Below are positions 42,058 to 51,593 of a DNA stretch of 64,000 nucleotides, one piece after another (within the stretch, counting starts at the first letter, position 1; each line of letters starts with the position of its first letter). Below the pieces are notes generated by a model, which saw only the letters and a program-made list of their open reading frames with translations, was not told the origin of the DNA and did no database searches. This DNA comes from Pseudoalteromonas sp. OOF1S-7. GTDB taxonomy: Bacteria; Pseudomonadota; Gammaproteobacteria; Enterobacterales; Alteromonadaceae. The position numbers and the translations under genes were made by a program. The stretch spans positions 434,001 to 498,000 of the forward strand of contig NZ_JAKRFZ010000001.1 of the NCBI RefSeq assembly GCF_022347765.1. The letters are read 5' to 3'.

Positions 42058-44148
42058 CTAGAAGGTGATTTTAACTTTGGCCGCCAGATAGCGTCCCGGC
42101 ATTGTATATTGAGACAAGCTGGTGTCGGCAGCACTGCCAGCAACCCGCTCGTAATTGACGTATTCCTTATCCAGCAAATTAAAGACCCCCACATTGAGTT
42201 GCCAGCTGTGCCACTGATAATCTGCAAACACATCAACCGTGGCCCAGCCAGCGGTTTTAATTGCAGTATCAGAGGGGACTTTGTCCATATGACTGGCAGC
42301 ACGCAACGCCGTTGTCAGCGACCACTGCTCAGATTCATAACGCGCTTTAACAAAGCCATTAAGCGGGCTCAACGATTCTATGTAGTCATCGGTCTGTGAA
42401 TTTTTACCATGCAGGTAGGTCAGGCCACTGTCGATAGCAAGCTGGTCGCTCAGCCACAGGGTCATATTGGCTTCAACCCCTTTGATTTTTACTTCTTCAA
42501 TATTCTGGTACTGAAACACCTGTTTGCTGACATTGGGAATAAAGGTCGGCTCAGTGCGTACCAGCTGGTTGGCAATAAAGTCATCAAAAGTCGAATGGAA
42601 TACGGCAAGGGAGAACTGACTACTATCGAAATTGCCTTTTAAGCCCAGCTCTATGCTGTCACTGTATTCCGGATCCAGGTCTGAATTTGGGATGATCTGG
42701 TAGAAAGGCTCAACACCGTGGCTTTGATAAGCCTGATCGTGGGGCGGGATCTTAAACCCACGGGCATACTGACCCACCAGGCTGAGATTCTGGGACAAGC
42801 TGTATACCACGCCCAGTTTAGGCGACAAAGCCGTTGCATCAATTTTTTCAAAGACCCCGTCGGTGTACAACGCACTTTGCTTAGGGTCCATCTGATAACT
42901 GTCCAGTCGCAAGCCTGCATTTACGCTCAAGGTATCGGGCAGCAGCGTCACGTTATCCTGGACAAATAGTCCAATCAGCCTTGTATCCGCGCCGGGGAAC
43001 GCTTTTTGTGGCTCATGATCTTTAACCAATGTGCCTTGCAGGTTGCGCCGTGACTTATAACGCGGGCGTTGCGTGTCATATTGGTCGAAATCAGCCCCAT
43101 ACACGAGTTGGTGCGCGACATCGCCAACGGTTAACTGTTTGTCCAATACCAATCTGGTACCGACAATCTGCTGCTCAAAGCGATAGTCATTGGTATCAAC
43201 GTAAGGGCCTGAGCGGTCAGCACCTGCACGAGTTTGGTCGCTGCGCTGCTCGTAATCGCTGAAGTATACCTGGGCCTCCAGATTATCGTACAAGGTGGTT
43301 GCCGCGCTGCTATTATAGAGTACAGACACTGACAGGCTGTCGTTTTCTTCCTTTGTTTCGTGGCTCTGAGCTGCCAGTACCTGCTCGGTTTCCTGCGTGT
43401 AATAATCTAAAGTGGTTAGCAGGCTGGACTGCGCCCCCAGGGTCAGCTCACCTTTGAGTACCGCAGCCGTAGAGGTGTAGTCCGCCTCAGGCAAGGTTTC
43501 ATCATAATTCTGTGTCTGGCCGCCATCTCGGCGCGTTAACTGGACCGATGCAGCATGCTCGCCAAGGCGCTTTGCAAACACGCCGCTGAGACTTTGCTCA
43601 TCACTGGCACCGTGATAACCGGCGCTGAGGTGCGCATAGCTGGCAGCATCCGCCAGATAATCAGACGGCGATTTAGTGGCTATCACGACGATACCGCCGA
43701 GTGCATCAGAGCCATAAAGTGAAGATGCAGCCCCCTTCGCGACTTCGATTTGCCTGACACCCTCTAAGTCCAGATAACCACGGCCGATTAACAAGCCCTG
43801 ACCACCTTCGTAGGCATCATTGAGTCGACGACCATCTTTAATATACACAACCCGGTTACCGCCAATGCCGCGCACAGTGATCGCCTGTGCATTACCCGCG
43901 CTGCCCTGTGTGGTAATCCCGGTTTGATAACGAAATGCCGAGGCCAGGTCGATACTGACTTCCTGCTCCAGAGCCTGCTCGGTCACCACACTGACGCTGC
44001 CAGCGACATCCGACAGCTTCTGCTCGACCCGTGAAGCACTGACCACAATCACGTCTGCCGACTTTTCAAATTCATCGGCCTTCACATCGGTCGCACCAAA
44101 AAGTGCCGCTACTACACCAAGCGCAATACTGCTGTGCTTTAAAGTCAT
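42058..44148 (-). CDS. TonB-dependent heme/hemoglobin receptor
   Basis: Outer-membrane receptor of 696 aa from the ATG at 44148 (GAGG seven bases upstream; signal peptide KHSSIALGVVAALFGATDVKA). A frame from 44220 includes promoter and Fur-box DNA and is rejected. The plug begins with DVIVVSASRVEQKLSDVAGSVSVV, the TonB box region, then VRGIGGNRVVYIKDGRR and VEVAKGAASSLYGSDALGGIVV-like sequence (VAKGAASSLYGSDALGG), typical of the hemoglobin/transferrin/lactoferrin receptor family (HutA/HmuR). It ends LAAKVKITF. It is divergent from the hutBCD-hutZ genes with a shared Fur box, so the substrate is very likely heme. Confidence 0.92.
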   Translation of the reverse strand: MTLKHSSIALGVVAALFGATDVKADEFEKSADVIVVSASRVEQKLSDVAGSVSVVTEQALEQEVSIDLASAFRYQTGITTQGSAGNAQAITVRGIGGNRVVYIKDGRRLNDAYEGGQGLLIGRGYLDLEGVRQIEVAKGAASSLYGSDALGGIVVIATKSPSDYLADAASYAHLSAGYHGASDEQSLSGVFAKRLGEHAASVQLTRRDGGQTQNYDETLPEADYTSTAAVLKGELTLGAQSSLLTTLDYYTQETEQVLAAQSHETKEENDSLSVSVLYNSSAATTLYDNLEAQVYFSDYEQRSDQTRAGADRSGPYVDTNDYRFEQQIVGTRLVLDKQLTVGDVAHQLVYGADFDQYDTQRPRYKSRRNLQGTLVKDHEPQKAFPGADTRLIGLFVQDNVTLLPDTLSVNAGLRLDSYQMDPKQSALYTDGVFEKIDATALSPKLGVVYSLSQNLSLVGQYARGFKIPPHDQAYQSHGVEPFYQIIPNSDLDPEYSDSIELGLKGNFDSSQFSLAVFHSTFDDFIANQLVRTEPTFIPNVSKQVFQYQNIEEVKIKGVEANMTLWLSDQLAIDSGLTYLHGKNSQTDDYIESLSPLNGFVKARYESEQWSLTTALRAASHMDKVPSDTAIKTAGWATVDVFADYQWHSWQLNVGVFNLLDKEYVNYERVAGSAADTSLSQYTMPGRYLAAKVKITF

Positions 44149-44221
44149 TAGAAACCTCATTCGGGAATTAAACAGAACTATTTTGCTGAGCACTATAATG
44201 TTCCTAAAACTCATTTGCAAA

Positions 44222-44236
44222 TGATAATGGTTTGCA
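44222..44236. promoter_or_regulatory. Putative Fur box in the heme locus
   Basis: TGATAATGGTTTGCA fits the 7-1-7 Fur consensus at 11 of 14 positions; the flanking bases ATTTGCAAATGATAATGG extend the fit to the left. It lies between the receptor gene and hutB, near both promoters. Confidence 0.65.
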
Positions 44237-44387
44237 TTTTTATATTTATGTAGATTTATCTATTCCCATTACGTAGAATCATCACCAGACCGGGGCCGCG
44301 CTATCAGGCTGACTGTTTTGACGGATTAATAAACTGTAAGCAAATACGCGGACCCACTTGTAACAATTGATTTTAACGGGATAAAAA

Positions 44388-45206
44388 ATGCAAAAACTTG
44401 TGTTTCTGATTGTGCTAGCAGTGCTCAGCAACCCAATACTCGCAGCTCAGCGTATCGTCATCGCCGGGGGCTCCTTAACGGATATCGTCTTCGCTTTGGG
44501 GGGCGGGAAAGACGTTGTGGCGGTTGATACCTCCAGTACCTCGCCGCTGCAAGCAACTCAATTGCCCAAGGTTGGCTACTACCGGGATCTGGCAGCTGAG
44601 GGGGTGCTCTCACAACATCCCGAGCTGATCCTGGCCTTACAAGGCAGTGGCAGGCCCGAAGTCTTAACCCAGCTGCGCAGCACAGGCGTTACACTGAACC
44701 TGTACGATAAGCCGACCAATATTAACGAACTCTTTAACCTGATAGGTCAGCTGGGCCGGGATCTGAACCGCCAAAGCCAGGCACAAGGTCTTATTGCCCG
44801 TCTGAAGCAAACCTTGCCCGCCAAAGCGCCACCGTCGTCGCTCAGTGCCCTGTTTATTCTTTCTGCGGGCGATCGCGGTGTTACCGTGGCGGGCCCTGAA
44901 ACTGTGCCTGATCTCCTGTTTGGCTACACAGGGATCCGTAATCTGGCAACGGCACCCGGCTACAAACCCTTCAATCGCGAGGCCATGCTGGTCAGTGCGC
45001 CCGATTTTCTGGTGGCGCCCAGCCATGTTGTGTATAGCCTGGGCGGCCCTGAGCAGTTTTGTCAGCAAAGTGCCCTGGCATTACTGCCGGCCGCGCAGCA
45101 GTGCCGACTGCTGGTCATGGACTCTCTGCTGTCAATGGGCATGACCTCTCGATTGCCCGAGGCCATTGCTCAGCTTGCAGCCTATCGGGAACAATCCGCG
45201 CTATGA
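44388..45206 (+). CDS. hutB: Heme ABC transporter periplasmic binding protein
   Basis: Protein of 272 aa with a signal peptide (1-19, cut after ILA). It is a class III (BtuF-like) binding protein: RIVIAGGSLTDIVFALGGGKDVVAVD, then LPKVGYYRDLAAEGVLSQHPELIL, where Tyr in GYYR is the likely heme ligand, as in HmuT/ShuT. It hands heme from the outer-membrane receptor to HutCD. Its stop overlaps the hutC start (ATGA). Confidence 0.92.
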   Translation: MQKLVFLIVLAVLSNPILAAQRIVIAGGSLTDIVFALGGGKDVVAVDTSSTSPLQATQLPKVGYYRDLAAEGVLSQHPELILALQGSGRPEVLTQLRSTGVTLNLYDKPTNINELFNLIGQLGRDLNRQSQAQGLIARLKQTLPAKAPPSSLSALFILSAGDRGVTVAGPETVPDLLFGYTGIRNLATAPGYKPFNREAMLVSAPDFLVAPSHVVYSLGGPEQFCQQSALALLPAAQQCRLLVMDSLLSMGMTSRLPEAIAQLAAYREQSAL

Positions 45207-46249
45207 CACCCACACTTGCTATTCTGACAGCCCGTCATCACCATATCTGGTTGTGGCTGAGCGCTGCCATGGTAATTGTGCTCGCCTGGTTATCTCTGAG
45301 TAGTGGCCCGGTTGGCTGGGACTGGCGCATGCCTCTGGTTGCCATATTGCCCGACGCTTTTGTTCAGGACATCAGCCAGCTGCATGTGACTGTGGTAACC
45401 CAGATCCGCTTACCCAGGCTGCTGCTGGCACTGTTGGTGGGCTGTGTACTGGCCTGCAGTGGTGCTGCCAGTCAGGCATTGTGTCGCAACCCATTGGCGG
45501 ACCCAAGCCTGATGGGCGTAACCGGTGGCGCGGCCGTTGCAGCCATAGCCGTGATTGCACTGTCGCCCAAGGTTACCTTTATTAATGAAACCATGGTCGC
45601 ACCAGCTGCGTTTCTGGGTGCTCTGGCGATCACCTCTTTATTGTACCGGATTGCCAGTCACCAGGGTCAGGTCCAGATCACGGTATTGCTGCTTGCCGGA
45701 GTGGCCATCAATGCCGTGGCCATGGCCCTGATCGGACTGTTTAGCTTTTTTGCCGACGATACCTCGCTGCGCCTGATGACCTACTGGCAGATGGGCGCAC
45801 TGGCCGGTGCGAGCTGGCCCGCGATGCAATATGGTGCGCCGCTGATCCTCATCTGTATCGCCATGCTGTTTATGCGTCGTAAACAGATCAACGCTTTGAT
45901 GCTCGGTGAGCGCGATGCCAGACACCTGGGCGTTAACGTCAGGCGACTGAAAAATGAAGTCATATTTTTGATAGCGCTGGGTGTAGGTGGCGCCGTTGCT
46001 ATGTCGGGCATGATAGGCTTTGTTGGCCTGCTGGTTCCGCATCTGGCACGCCTGCTGGTCGGCCCCGATCTGCGCCGTATGCTGCCTTTGAGTATGTTAC
46101 TTGGCTGTGTGGTATTGCTCACGGCCGACTGGCTGGCACGTCTGGTTGTTGCCCCTTCAGAGCTACCCATTGGTGTGATCACCGCCCTGTTCGGCAGTCC
46201 GTTTTTTGTCTATTTGCTGATCCAACAAAAACGAGGTGCACATGCTTGA
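45203..46249 (+). CDS. hutC: Heme ABC transporter permease
   Basis: FecCD-type permease of 348 aa with about nine to ten transmembrane helices: RLPRLLLALLVGCVLACSGAASQALCRNPLADPSLMGVTGGA (about 70-111) and the helix GAVAMSGMIGFVGLLVPHLAR near 265 are family-specific. The ATG at 45203 overlaps the hutB stop; the longer frame from 45059 is inside hutB. It overlaps hutD by eight bases. Confidence 0.94.
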   Translation: MTPTLAILTARHHHIWLWLSAAMVIVLAWLSLSSGPVGWDWRMPLVAILPDAFVQDISQLHVTVVTQIRLPRLLLALLVGCVLACSGAASQALCRNPLADPSLMGVTGGAAVAAIAVIALSPKVTFINETMVAPAAFLGALAITSLLYRIASHQGQVQITVLLLAGVAINAVAMALIGLFSFFADDTSLRLMTYWQMGALAGASWPAMQYGAPLILICIAMLFMRRKQINALMLGERDARHLGVNVRRLKNEVIFLIALGVGGAVAMSGMIGFVGLLVPHLARLLVGPDLRRMLPLSMLLGCVVLLTADWLARLVVAPSELPIGVITALFGSPFFVYLLIQQKRGAHA

Positions 46250-47039
46250 ATGTCGTAACCTGACGGTGACCCGCGGCGCCAAGCCGGTACTGACTGAGGT
46301 GTCATTGACGCTAAAAGCTGGTCAGTTTATTGTCTTACTGGGTGAAAATGGTGCCGGTAAGTCGACCCTGCTGAGCGCGATTTGCGATGATATTCCTTAT
46401 CATGGCGAGATCGTATGGCGCGGCGCACCACTCAATACGCTGGACCCGCTAACGCTGGCCACACAGCGGGCCGTGCTGTTGCAGCACAATCGGGTCAACT
46501 TTGCCTTTAATACCACCGAGCTTATCGCCATGGGCCGCTACCCTTATCAGGAAAGCCCCAGGGAACAAGCCGCCGTGGTGGATCAACTCATCACCCAGCT
46601 GGCACTTGAACAGCTCGCCAGACGTGCGGTTACGCAACTGTCTGGCGGCGAATTTCAGCGCGCTCAGTTTGCTCGTTGCCTGGCCCAGCTAAATGCACAC
46701 GACCCGGGTACCCGAAACAAACTGATGTTACTGGATGAGCCGACTTCGGCACTGGATCTGCACCACCAGCATCGGGTACTCAGTGCCGCGCAACGCTTTG
46801 CCCGTCAGGGCAATACGGTTATTGCCGTGTTACATGATTTAAATCTCGCGTCGCTTTATGCCGACCGGATCCTCTTGCTGGATCAGGGTCAGATCCGCAG
46901 CGATGGCCCGCCGCAAGATGTCCTCAGACGCGATATATTGCAACCCATTTACCAAACAGGCATGCAGATTAACCTGCATCCCGGATATAATATACCTATG
47001 ATATTCTCAGAACCGCTAACAGGAGCTCCCAATGCGTGA
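46242..47039 (+). CDS. hutD: Heme ABC transporter ATPase
   Basis: ABC ATPase of 265 aa: Walker A LLGENGAGKSTLLSAI (about 34-49), signature LSGGEFQRAQFARCLAQL, Walker B LMLLDEPTSALDLHHQHRVL and switch His in VLHDLNLAS. It energises heme import through HutC. GAGG precedes the ATG at 46242; the GTG two codons upstream is an alternative. It overlaps the next gene by eight bases. Confidence 0.94.
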   Translation: MLECRNLTVTRGAKPVLTEVSLTLKAGQFIVLLGENGAGKSTLLSAICDDIPYHGEIVWRGAPLNTLDPLTLATQRAVLLQHNRVNFAFNTTELIAMGRYPYQESPREQAAVVDQLITQLALEQLARRAVTQLSGGEFQRAQFARCLAQLNAHDPGTRNKLMLLDEPTSALDLHHQHRVLSAAQRFARQGNTVIAVLHDLNLASLYADRILLLDQGQIRSDGPPQDVLRRDILQPIYQTGMQINLHPGYNIPMIFSEPLTGAPNA

Positions 47040-47772
47040 ACAAGCTGTTTTTGAAGCGCGCCAGCTACTCAGACATTCGACCGTCTGTGTGATGTCCACA
47101 CTCTCTAAAAACCTGGCCGGTTACCCGTTTGGCTCGGTCACGCCGTTTATGAGTGACGACCAGGGTCGGCTGATTTTTTACATTGCAGGCATTGCACAGC
47201 ATTCACGCAACCTGACAGCCGACAGCAGAGTGTGCGCGACCATATTTGATGCGGCGCAAAGCGGCGATCAGAACGAGCATGCCCGCGTCACCATAGTCGG
47301 CGACGCCACCCCGGTGCCGGATGAAGAAGCAACCGAGTTGCTGCTACGCTATGAGCGTCACTTTCCTGAGGCCATCAGCTACCGCCAGGCGCACGATTTC
47401 AAACTGTGGCGTATGGAAATAAAACGCGTGCGTTATATCGCCGGCTTTGGCCAGATATTCTGGCTGGAGGCAGAGGAATGGGCACAGCCTGCTGCAAACT
47501 GGGATTTAGCCAGCGAAGCGCATATGGTGGCACACATGAATGACGACCATCAGGATGCCAATCAGCTGATCCTCAAGCTGGTGCATCATGTTGATGCTGC
47601 AGAGGTGGCGATGACGACGATCCTCACTGAAGGCTGCTATTTCAGAGCCAATGACAAGTCTTATTACGTGCCCTTCGACACGCGCTGTGAAGATGCGACG
47701 GCAGTGCGTAAAGCACTGGTACGCCTTACCAAAGCCGCCCGCGCACAGTTTGCTGAAGCCGCAGAAAGCTAA
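47032..47772 (+). CDS. hutZ: HugZ/HutZ family heme utilisation protein
   Basis: Protein of 246 aa: N-terminal flavin-reductase-like split barrel (RQLLRHSTVCVMSTLSKNLAGYPFGSVTPF, about 10-39) and a C-terminal DUF2470 part (EAHMVAHMNDDHQDANQLILKL, about 163-184) with the heme-region His cluster. HugZ/HutZ break down or store heme in the cytoplasm. Overlap with hutD and place in the operon support the role. The mechanism of HutZ is still argued over. Confidence 0.9.
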   Translation: MREQAVFEARQLLRHSTVCVMSTLSKNLAGYPFGSVTPFMSDDQGRLIFYIAGIAQHSRNLTADSRVCATIFDAAQSGDQNEHARVTIVGDATPVPDEEATELLLRYERHFPEAISYRQAHDFKLWRMEIKRVRYIAGFGQIFWLEAEEWAQPAANWDLASEAHMVAHMNDDHQDANQLILKLVHHVDAAEVAMTTILTEGCYFRANDKSYYVPFDTRCEDATAVRKALVRLTKAARAQFAEAAES

Positions 47773-47778
47773 CCATTA

Positions 47779-47816
47779 AAAAAGGACAGAGTGATTTGCA
47801 TCAGTCTGTCCTTTTC
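47779..47816 (+). terminator. Terminator after hutZ
   Basis: Stem AAAAGGACAGA/TCTGTCCTTTT of eleven pairs with a 14-base loop, four T, between convergent hutZ and ffh. It probably serves both. Confidence 0.85.
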
Positions 47817-47833
47817 TCGATTTTGAGTCTGAA

Positions 47834-49213
47834 TTAAAACTTCGGACCGCCACCACCGAACATGCCCGGCGGCATCATGCCTTTCATGTTCTTCATCATT
47901 TTCATCATGCCGCCCTTACCCTTCATCTTTTTCATCATTTTCTGCATCTGGGTAAACTGCTTGAGCAGTTTATTGATATCCTGTACCTGAGTACCTGAAC
48001 CGGCCGCAATCCGCTTCTTACGTGAGCCTTTAATGACTTCCGGGCGCGCGCGCTCGTGCGGTGTCATGGAGTTAATGATGGCTTCCATCTGGTTAAACGT
48101 CTTGTCGTTTACCTGACCTTTCACTGCATCCGGCAGGTTTGACATACCAGGCAATTTATCCAGCATGGACATCATGCCGCCCATGTTTTTCATCTGGCGT
48201 AGTTGTTCAGCAAAGTCTTCGAGCGTGAAGCCATCGCCTTTAAAGACTTTCTCAGCCACTTTAGCCGCTTTGTCTTTATCAACCTTAGACTCCACTTCTT
48301 CGATCAATGACAGCACGTCACCCATGCCGAGAATACGTGACGCAACACGATCCGGGTGGAATGGCTCCAGTGCATCAGTACGCTCGCCCACACCGATGAA
48401 CTTAATGGGTTTACCTGTGATATGACGAATAGACAAAGCCGCACCACCGCGGGCATCACCGTCTGTTTTGGTCAGGATCACACCGGTCAGCGGCAGCGCT
48501 TCGTCGAATGCTTTCGCCGTATTCGCAGCATCCTGACCCGTCATGGAGTCGACCACAAACAGGGTTTCAATCGGTGAAATGGCTGCATGGAGATCTTTGA
48601 TCTCGCCCATCATCTCGTTATCGACGTGCAAACGACCGGCAGTATCCACCAGCACCACATCAATGAACTTTTTCTTCGCGTGTGAAATCGCATTCGTTGC
48701 GATGTCTACCGGCTTTTGCGAAATATCACTGGGGAAGAACTCAACGTCTACTTCTGTGGCCAGTGTTTCCAGCTGTTTAATAGCCGCCGGACGGTAGACG
48801 TCGGCACTGACCACCAGCACAGATTTTTTCTTACGCTCTTTTAAGAACTTAGCAAGCTTACCCACACTGGTGGTTTTACCCGCACCTTGCAGACCAGCCA
48901 TCATAACAACCGCAGGTGGTTGCGCTGCCAGGTTCAGCTCTTCGTTGGCCTCCCCCATGGCTTTTTCAAGTTCTTCTCGTACGATCTTGATGAAAACCTG
49001 ACCCGGGCTCAGGCTCTTAGTCACTTCAACACCAACCGCACGCTCTTTAACCTGCTTCACAAAGTCTCTGACGACGGGCAAAGCCACGTCCGCTTCGAGC
49101 AGTGCCATACGCACTTCACGGAGCGTTTCTTTAATATTGTCTTCGGTTAGTCGGCCGCGGCCGCTGATGTTTTTAAGCGTTTTTCCTAAGCGTTCTTGGA
49201 GGTTCTCAAACAT
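47834..49213 (-). CDS. ffh: Signal recognition particle protein Ffh
   Basis: GTPase of 459 aa that binds signal sequences and 4.5S RNA for co-translational membrane targeting. G-domain: GLQGAGKTTSVGKLAKFL (about 105-122), VDTAGRLHVD and TKTDGDARGGAALS; C-terminal Met-rich M domain (about 320-455, KMMKKMKGKGGMMKMMKNMKG). Complete. Two bases separate nothing else; it stands alone and is divergent from the CcsA-like gene. Confidence 0.98.
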   Translation of the reverse strand: MFENLQERLGKTLKNISGRGRLTEDNIKETLREVRMALLEADVALPVVRDFVKQVKERAVGVEVTKSLSPGQVFIKIVREELEKAMGEANEELNLAAQPPAVVMMAGLQGAGKTTSVGKLAKFLKERKKKSVLVVSADVYRPAAIKQLETLATEVDVEFFPSDISQKPVDIATNAISHAKKKFIDVVLVDTAGRLHVDNEMMGEIKDLHAAISPIETLFVVDSMTGQDAANTAKAFDEALPLTGVILTKTDGDARGGAALSIRHITGKPIKFIGVGERTDALEPFHPDRVASRILGMGDVLSLIEEVESKVDKDKAAKVAEKVFKGDGFTLEDFAEQLRQMKNMGGMMSMLDKLPGMSNLPDAVKGQVNDKTFNQMEAIINSMTPHERARPEVIKGSRKKRIAAGSGTQVQDINKLLKQFTQMQKMMKKMKGKGGMMKMMKNMKGMMPPGMFGGGGPKF

Positions 49214-49375
49214 TTATCGCTTCCAGTATGTCGTAATTGCCCAGCATTATACTGATATGCGCGTCACTAATACAGTATTCAAGTCAGTAAAGAAACTTTT
49301 TCGCTGCCCCTATGCAAGAACCCGTGCTTAAAATACAATAGCCTACAAAAGGAGCATGTAAGTAGAAAGCCATTC

Positions 49376-50182
49376 ATGTTGATCATCAGTTTATCTTTGT
49401 TTGCCAGTCTGTTTTATGTACTTGCCACAGGGCACGTACTGTCACGCCTTTTCCATAAAGAAGGCCCGAGTCAGAAGCTGACCATTATTTTCAGCACAGT
49501 GGCGATACTCAGCCATATGCTGGTGCTGGTAAACTCTGTGTTTACTCAGGATGGACAGGACCTAAGTACCATCAATGTCGCACTGCTTACCTGCTGGGTC
49601 ATAGTCGTATCGGTGACGACAGTTTCCTTAAAGTTTCCAGCCACCTTGTTATTGCCTGTAGTCTATGGGTTCGCCGCGATACTGCTGGTTGCCAGCTTGT
49701 TTGTGCCACATCACATCGTCATGAAGTCACTGGACGTGGACATTGGCCTGGTGGTGCATATTTCGCTCTCTTTGCTGGCTTATTGCGTGCTTATCATCGC
49801 CACGCTTTACGCCGTGCAGTTTTACTTCATTGACCGCCGCCTGAAAGAAAAAGATCTGGCCATTATGCACAGCCATTTGCCGCCATTGATGCAGGTTGAA
49901 TCACAGCTCTATCAGCTACTGACTGTCGGTACCGGCCTGTTAACCCTGGCGCTGCTCTCTGGCTTTGTGTTCCTCGAAGGCATGTTTGCCAAAGAGTTTT
50001 TACACAAAACCGTGTTGTCACTGGTTGCCTGGTGTATGTTCAGTGCCGTCACCATTGGCCACCACCAGTTTGGCTGGCGGGGTAAGCCCGTGGTATTCGC
50101 AGTGTTAGGGGCATCAGCTATCGTCACCCTGGCCTATTTCGGCAGTCGCTTTGTTCAGGAAGTGATCTTAGGTAAGTTTTAA
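49376..50182 (+). CDS. CcsA/YpjD-like inner-membrane protein
   Basis: Hydrophobic protein of 268 aa with eight helices and the cytochrome c assembly (CcsA/CcmC-like) feature: His-containing VVHISLSLLAYCVLIIATLYAVQFYFIDRRLK (about 123-154) and TIGHHQFGWRGKPVVF near residue 223. E. coli YpjD-type proteins share this and lie next to ffh and a CorB-type gene as here. Heme-related, exact function unknown. Ribosome site unclear (AGAAAG). Confidence 0.88.
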   Translation: MLIISLSLFASLFYVLATGHVLSRLFHKEGPSQKLTIIFSTVAILSHMLVLVNSVFTQDGQDLSTINVALLTCWVIVVSVTTVSLKFPATLLLPVVYGFAAILLVASLFVPHHIVMKSLDVDIGLVVHISLSLLAYCVLIIATLYAVQFYFIDRRLKEKDLAIMHSHLPPLMQVESQLYQLLTVGTGLLTLALLSGFVFLEGMFAKEFLHKTVLSLVAWCMFSAVTIGHHQFGWRGKPVVFAVLGASAIVTLAYFGSRFVQEVILGKF

Positions 50183-50275
50183 TCTAAGTTTTAGCTTAAG
50201 TTCATGGTTTTTGACTTGACTCTGAATTCTGGCTAACGCTTAATACTCCTTCGTAAGCAAAAAAGGGATCCTCTG

Positions 50276-51559
50276 TTGGACGACATATCAACCAGCGCCT
50301 TGTTTATTATTCTTGGCGTGCTTGTTCTGCTCTCGGGTTATTTTTCCAGTTCGGAAACCGGGATCATGTCTATCAATCGCTACCGACTGCGCCACTTGGT
50401 CAAAGAAAAACACAAGTCGGCACAACGCGTAGACGAACTTCTGAAGCGCCCAGACCGCTTAATTGGTCTGATCCTCATCGGTAATAACCTGGTTAACATT
50501 GCAGCCTCTGCGGTTGCTACTGTCTTGGGGATGCGCCTTTTAGGTGATGCCGGTATCGTGGTCGCTACCTTTGCACTGACGCTGGTCATTCTGATCTTCG
50601 CAGAAGTGACCCCCAAAACACTGGCCGCTCTGTATCCGGAGAAAATCGCGTTTCCCAGCTCTGTGATTCTTAAACTGCTGTTAAAAATACTCTTCCCTGT
50701 GGTCTTCACGGTGAACTGGATCACCAATGGCATGCTAAAGCTGATTGGTGTATCACCGGAGCAAATAGAAGAACACAGCCTGAGTAAAGAAGAACTTAAA
50801 ACAGTCCTGAATGAATCCGGTGCTATGTTGCCAACCAATCACCAGGATATGATGACCTCCATCCTGGATTTAGATCATGTCACGGTTGAGGATATTATGA
50901 TCCCACGCAGTGAGATCAATGCCATCGACATTAATGATGACTGGAAAGACATTTCGAAGCAGTTGACCAATGCACAGCACACCCGGGTACTGCTGTATCG
51001 GGATCAGATTGATGATGCCGTTGGTTTTATCCATTCGCGCGACGCCTTACGCCTGCTGACCAAAGAGCAGTTTGATAAGCCTTCACTGCTGCGTGCGGTA
51101 CGTGAAATTTACTATATTCCAGAAAGCACCTCGCTCAATACTCAGCTTCTGAAGTTTCAGCAGAATAAAGAGCGTATTGGCCTGGTGGTTGATGAATATG
51201 GTGATATCCAGGGTCTGGTCACACTGGAAGACATTTTGGAAGAAGTGGTTGGCGACTTTACTACGACCAAGACACCAGCGCCAAGCGATGAAGTCGACGT
51301 TCAGAACGACGGCTCCGTGGTGGTTGATGGTGGTGCAAACGTGCGCGACCTCAATAAGGAGATGCGCTGGCATCTGCCAACAGAGGGGCCTAAAACCCTG
51401 AGTGGTCTGATTGTTGAGTACCTTGAGGATATTCCGCAAACTCAGCTGGGTCTGAAAATTGCTGGCTACCCAATGGAAGTGGTCGAAATAAAAGAAAATA
51501 TGATCAAGGTAGTGAAGGTATACCCCCACAAGAAAAAGAAGTCTGTCAAATCTCACTAA
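50276..51559 (+). CDS. CNNM/CorB-type transmembrane protein with CBS domains (YfjD)
   Basis: Protein of 427 aa: N-terminal CNNM (DUF21) membrane domain (about 1-190, SGYFSSSETGIMSINRYRLRHLVKEKHKSAQ and LIGLILIGNNLVNIAASAVATV), two CBS domains (about 205-330; MIPRSEINAIDI and EYGDIQGLVTLEDILEEVVGDF) and a C-terminal transporter-associated CorC domain (about 345-415). It is thought to move or sense Mg2+ or Co2+. The start is a TTG (only initiator that keeps the helices); GGGATCCTCTG lies before it. ffh-ypjD-yfjD is a conserved neighbourhood. Confidence 0.92.
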   Translation: MDDISTSALFIILGVLVLLSGYFSSSETGIMSINRYRLRHLVKEKHKSAQRVDELLKRPDRLIGLILIGNNLVNIAASAVATVLGMRLLGDAGIVVATFALTLVILIFAEVTPKTLAALYPEKIAFPSSVILKLLLKILFPVVFTVNWITNGMLKLIGVSPEQIEEHSLSKEELKTVLNESGAMLPTNHQDMMTSILDLDHVTVEDIMIPRSEINAIDINDDWKDISKQLTNAQHTRVLLYRDQIDDAVGFIHSRDALRLLTKEQFDKPSLLRAVREIYYIPESTSLNTQLLKFQQNKERIGLVVDEYGDIQGLVTLEDILEEVVGDFTTTKTPAPSDEVDVQNDGSVVVDGGANVRDLNKEMRWHLPTEGPKTLSGLIVEYLEDIPQTQLGLKIAGYPMEVVEIKENMIKVVKVYPHKKKKSVKSH

Positions 51560-51590
51560 TAAAAAAGGCCGCAATTGCGGCTTTTTTATT
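51560..51590. terminator. Bidirectional terminator at the yfjD / lytic transglycosylase boundary
   Basis: AAAAAAGGCCGCAATTGCGG and CTTTTTT around a CCGCAATTGCGG palindrome with T or A runs on both sides. Confidence 0.9.
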
Positions 51591-51593
51591 TGG

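Noticed and set aside
44149..44220. Longer N-terminus of the heme receptor to 44220
   Set aside because: The added bases include the promoter and Fur-box side; the ATG at 44148 has GAGG and begins a clean signal peptide.
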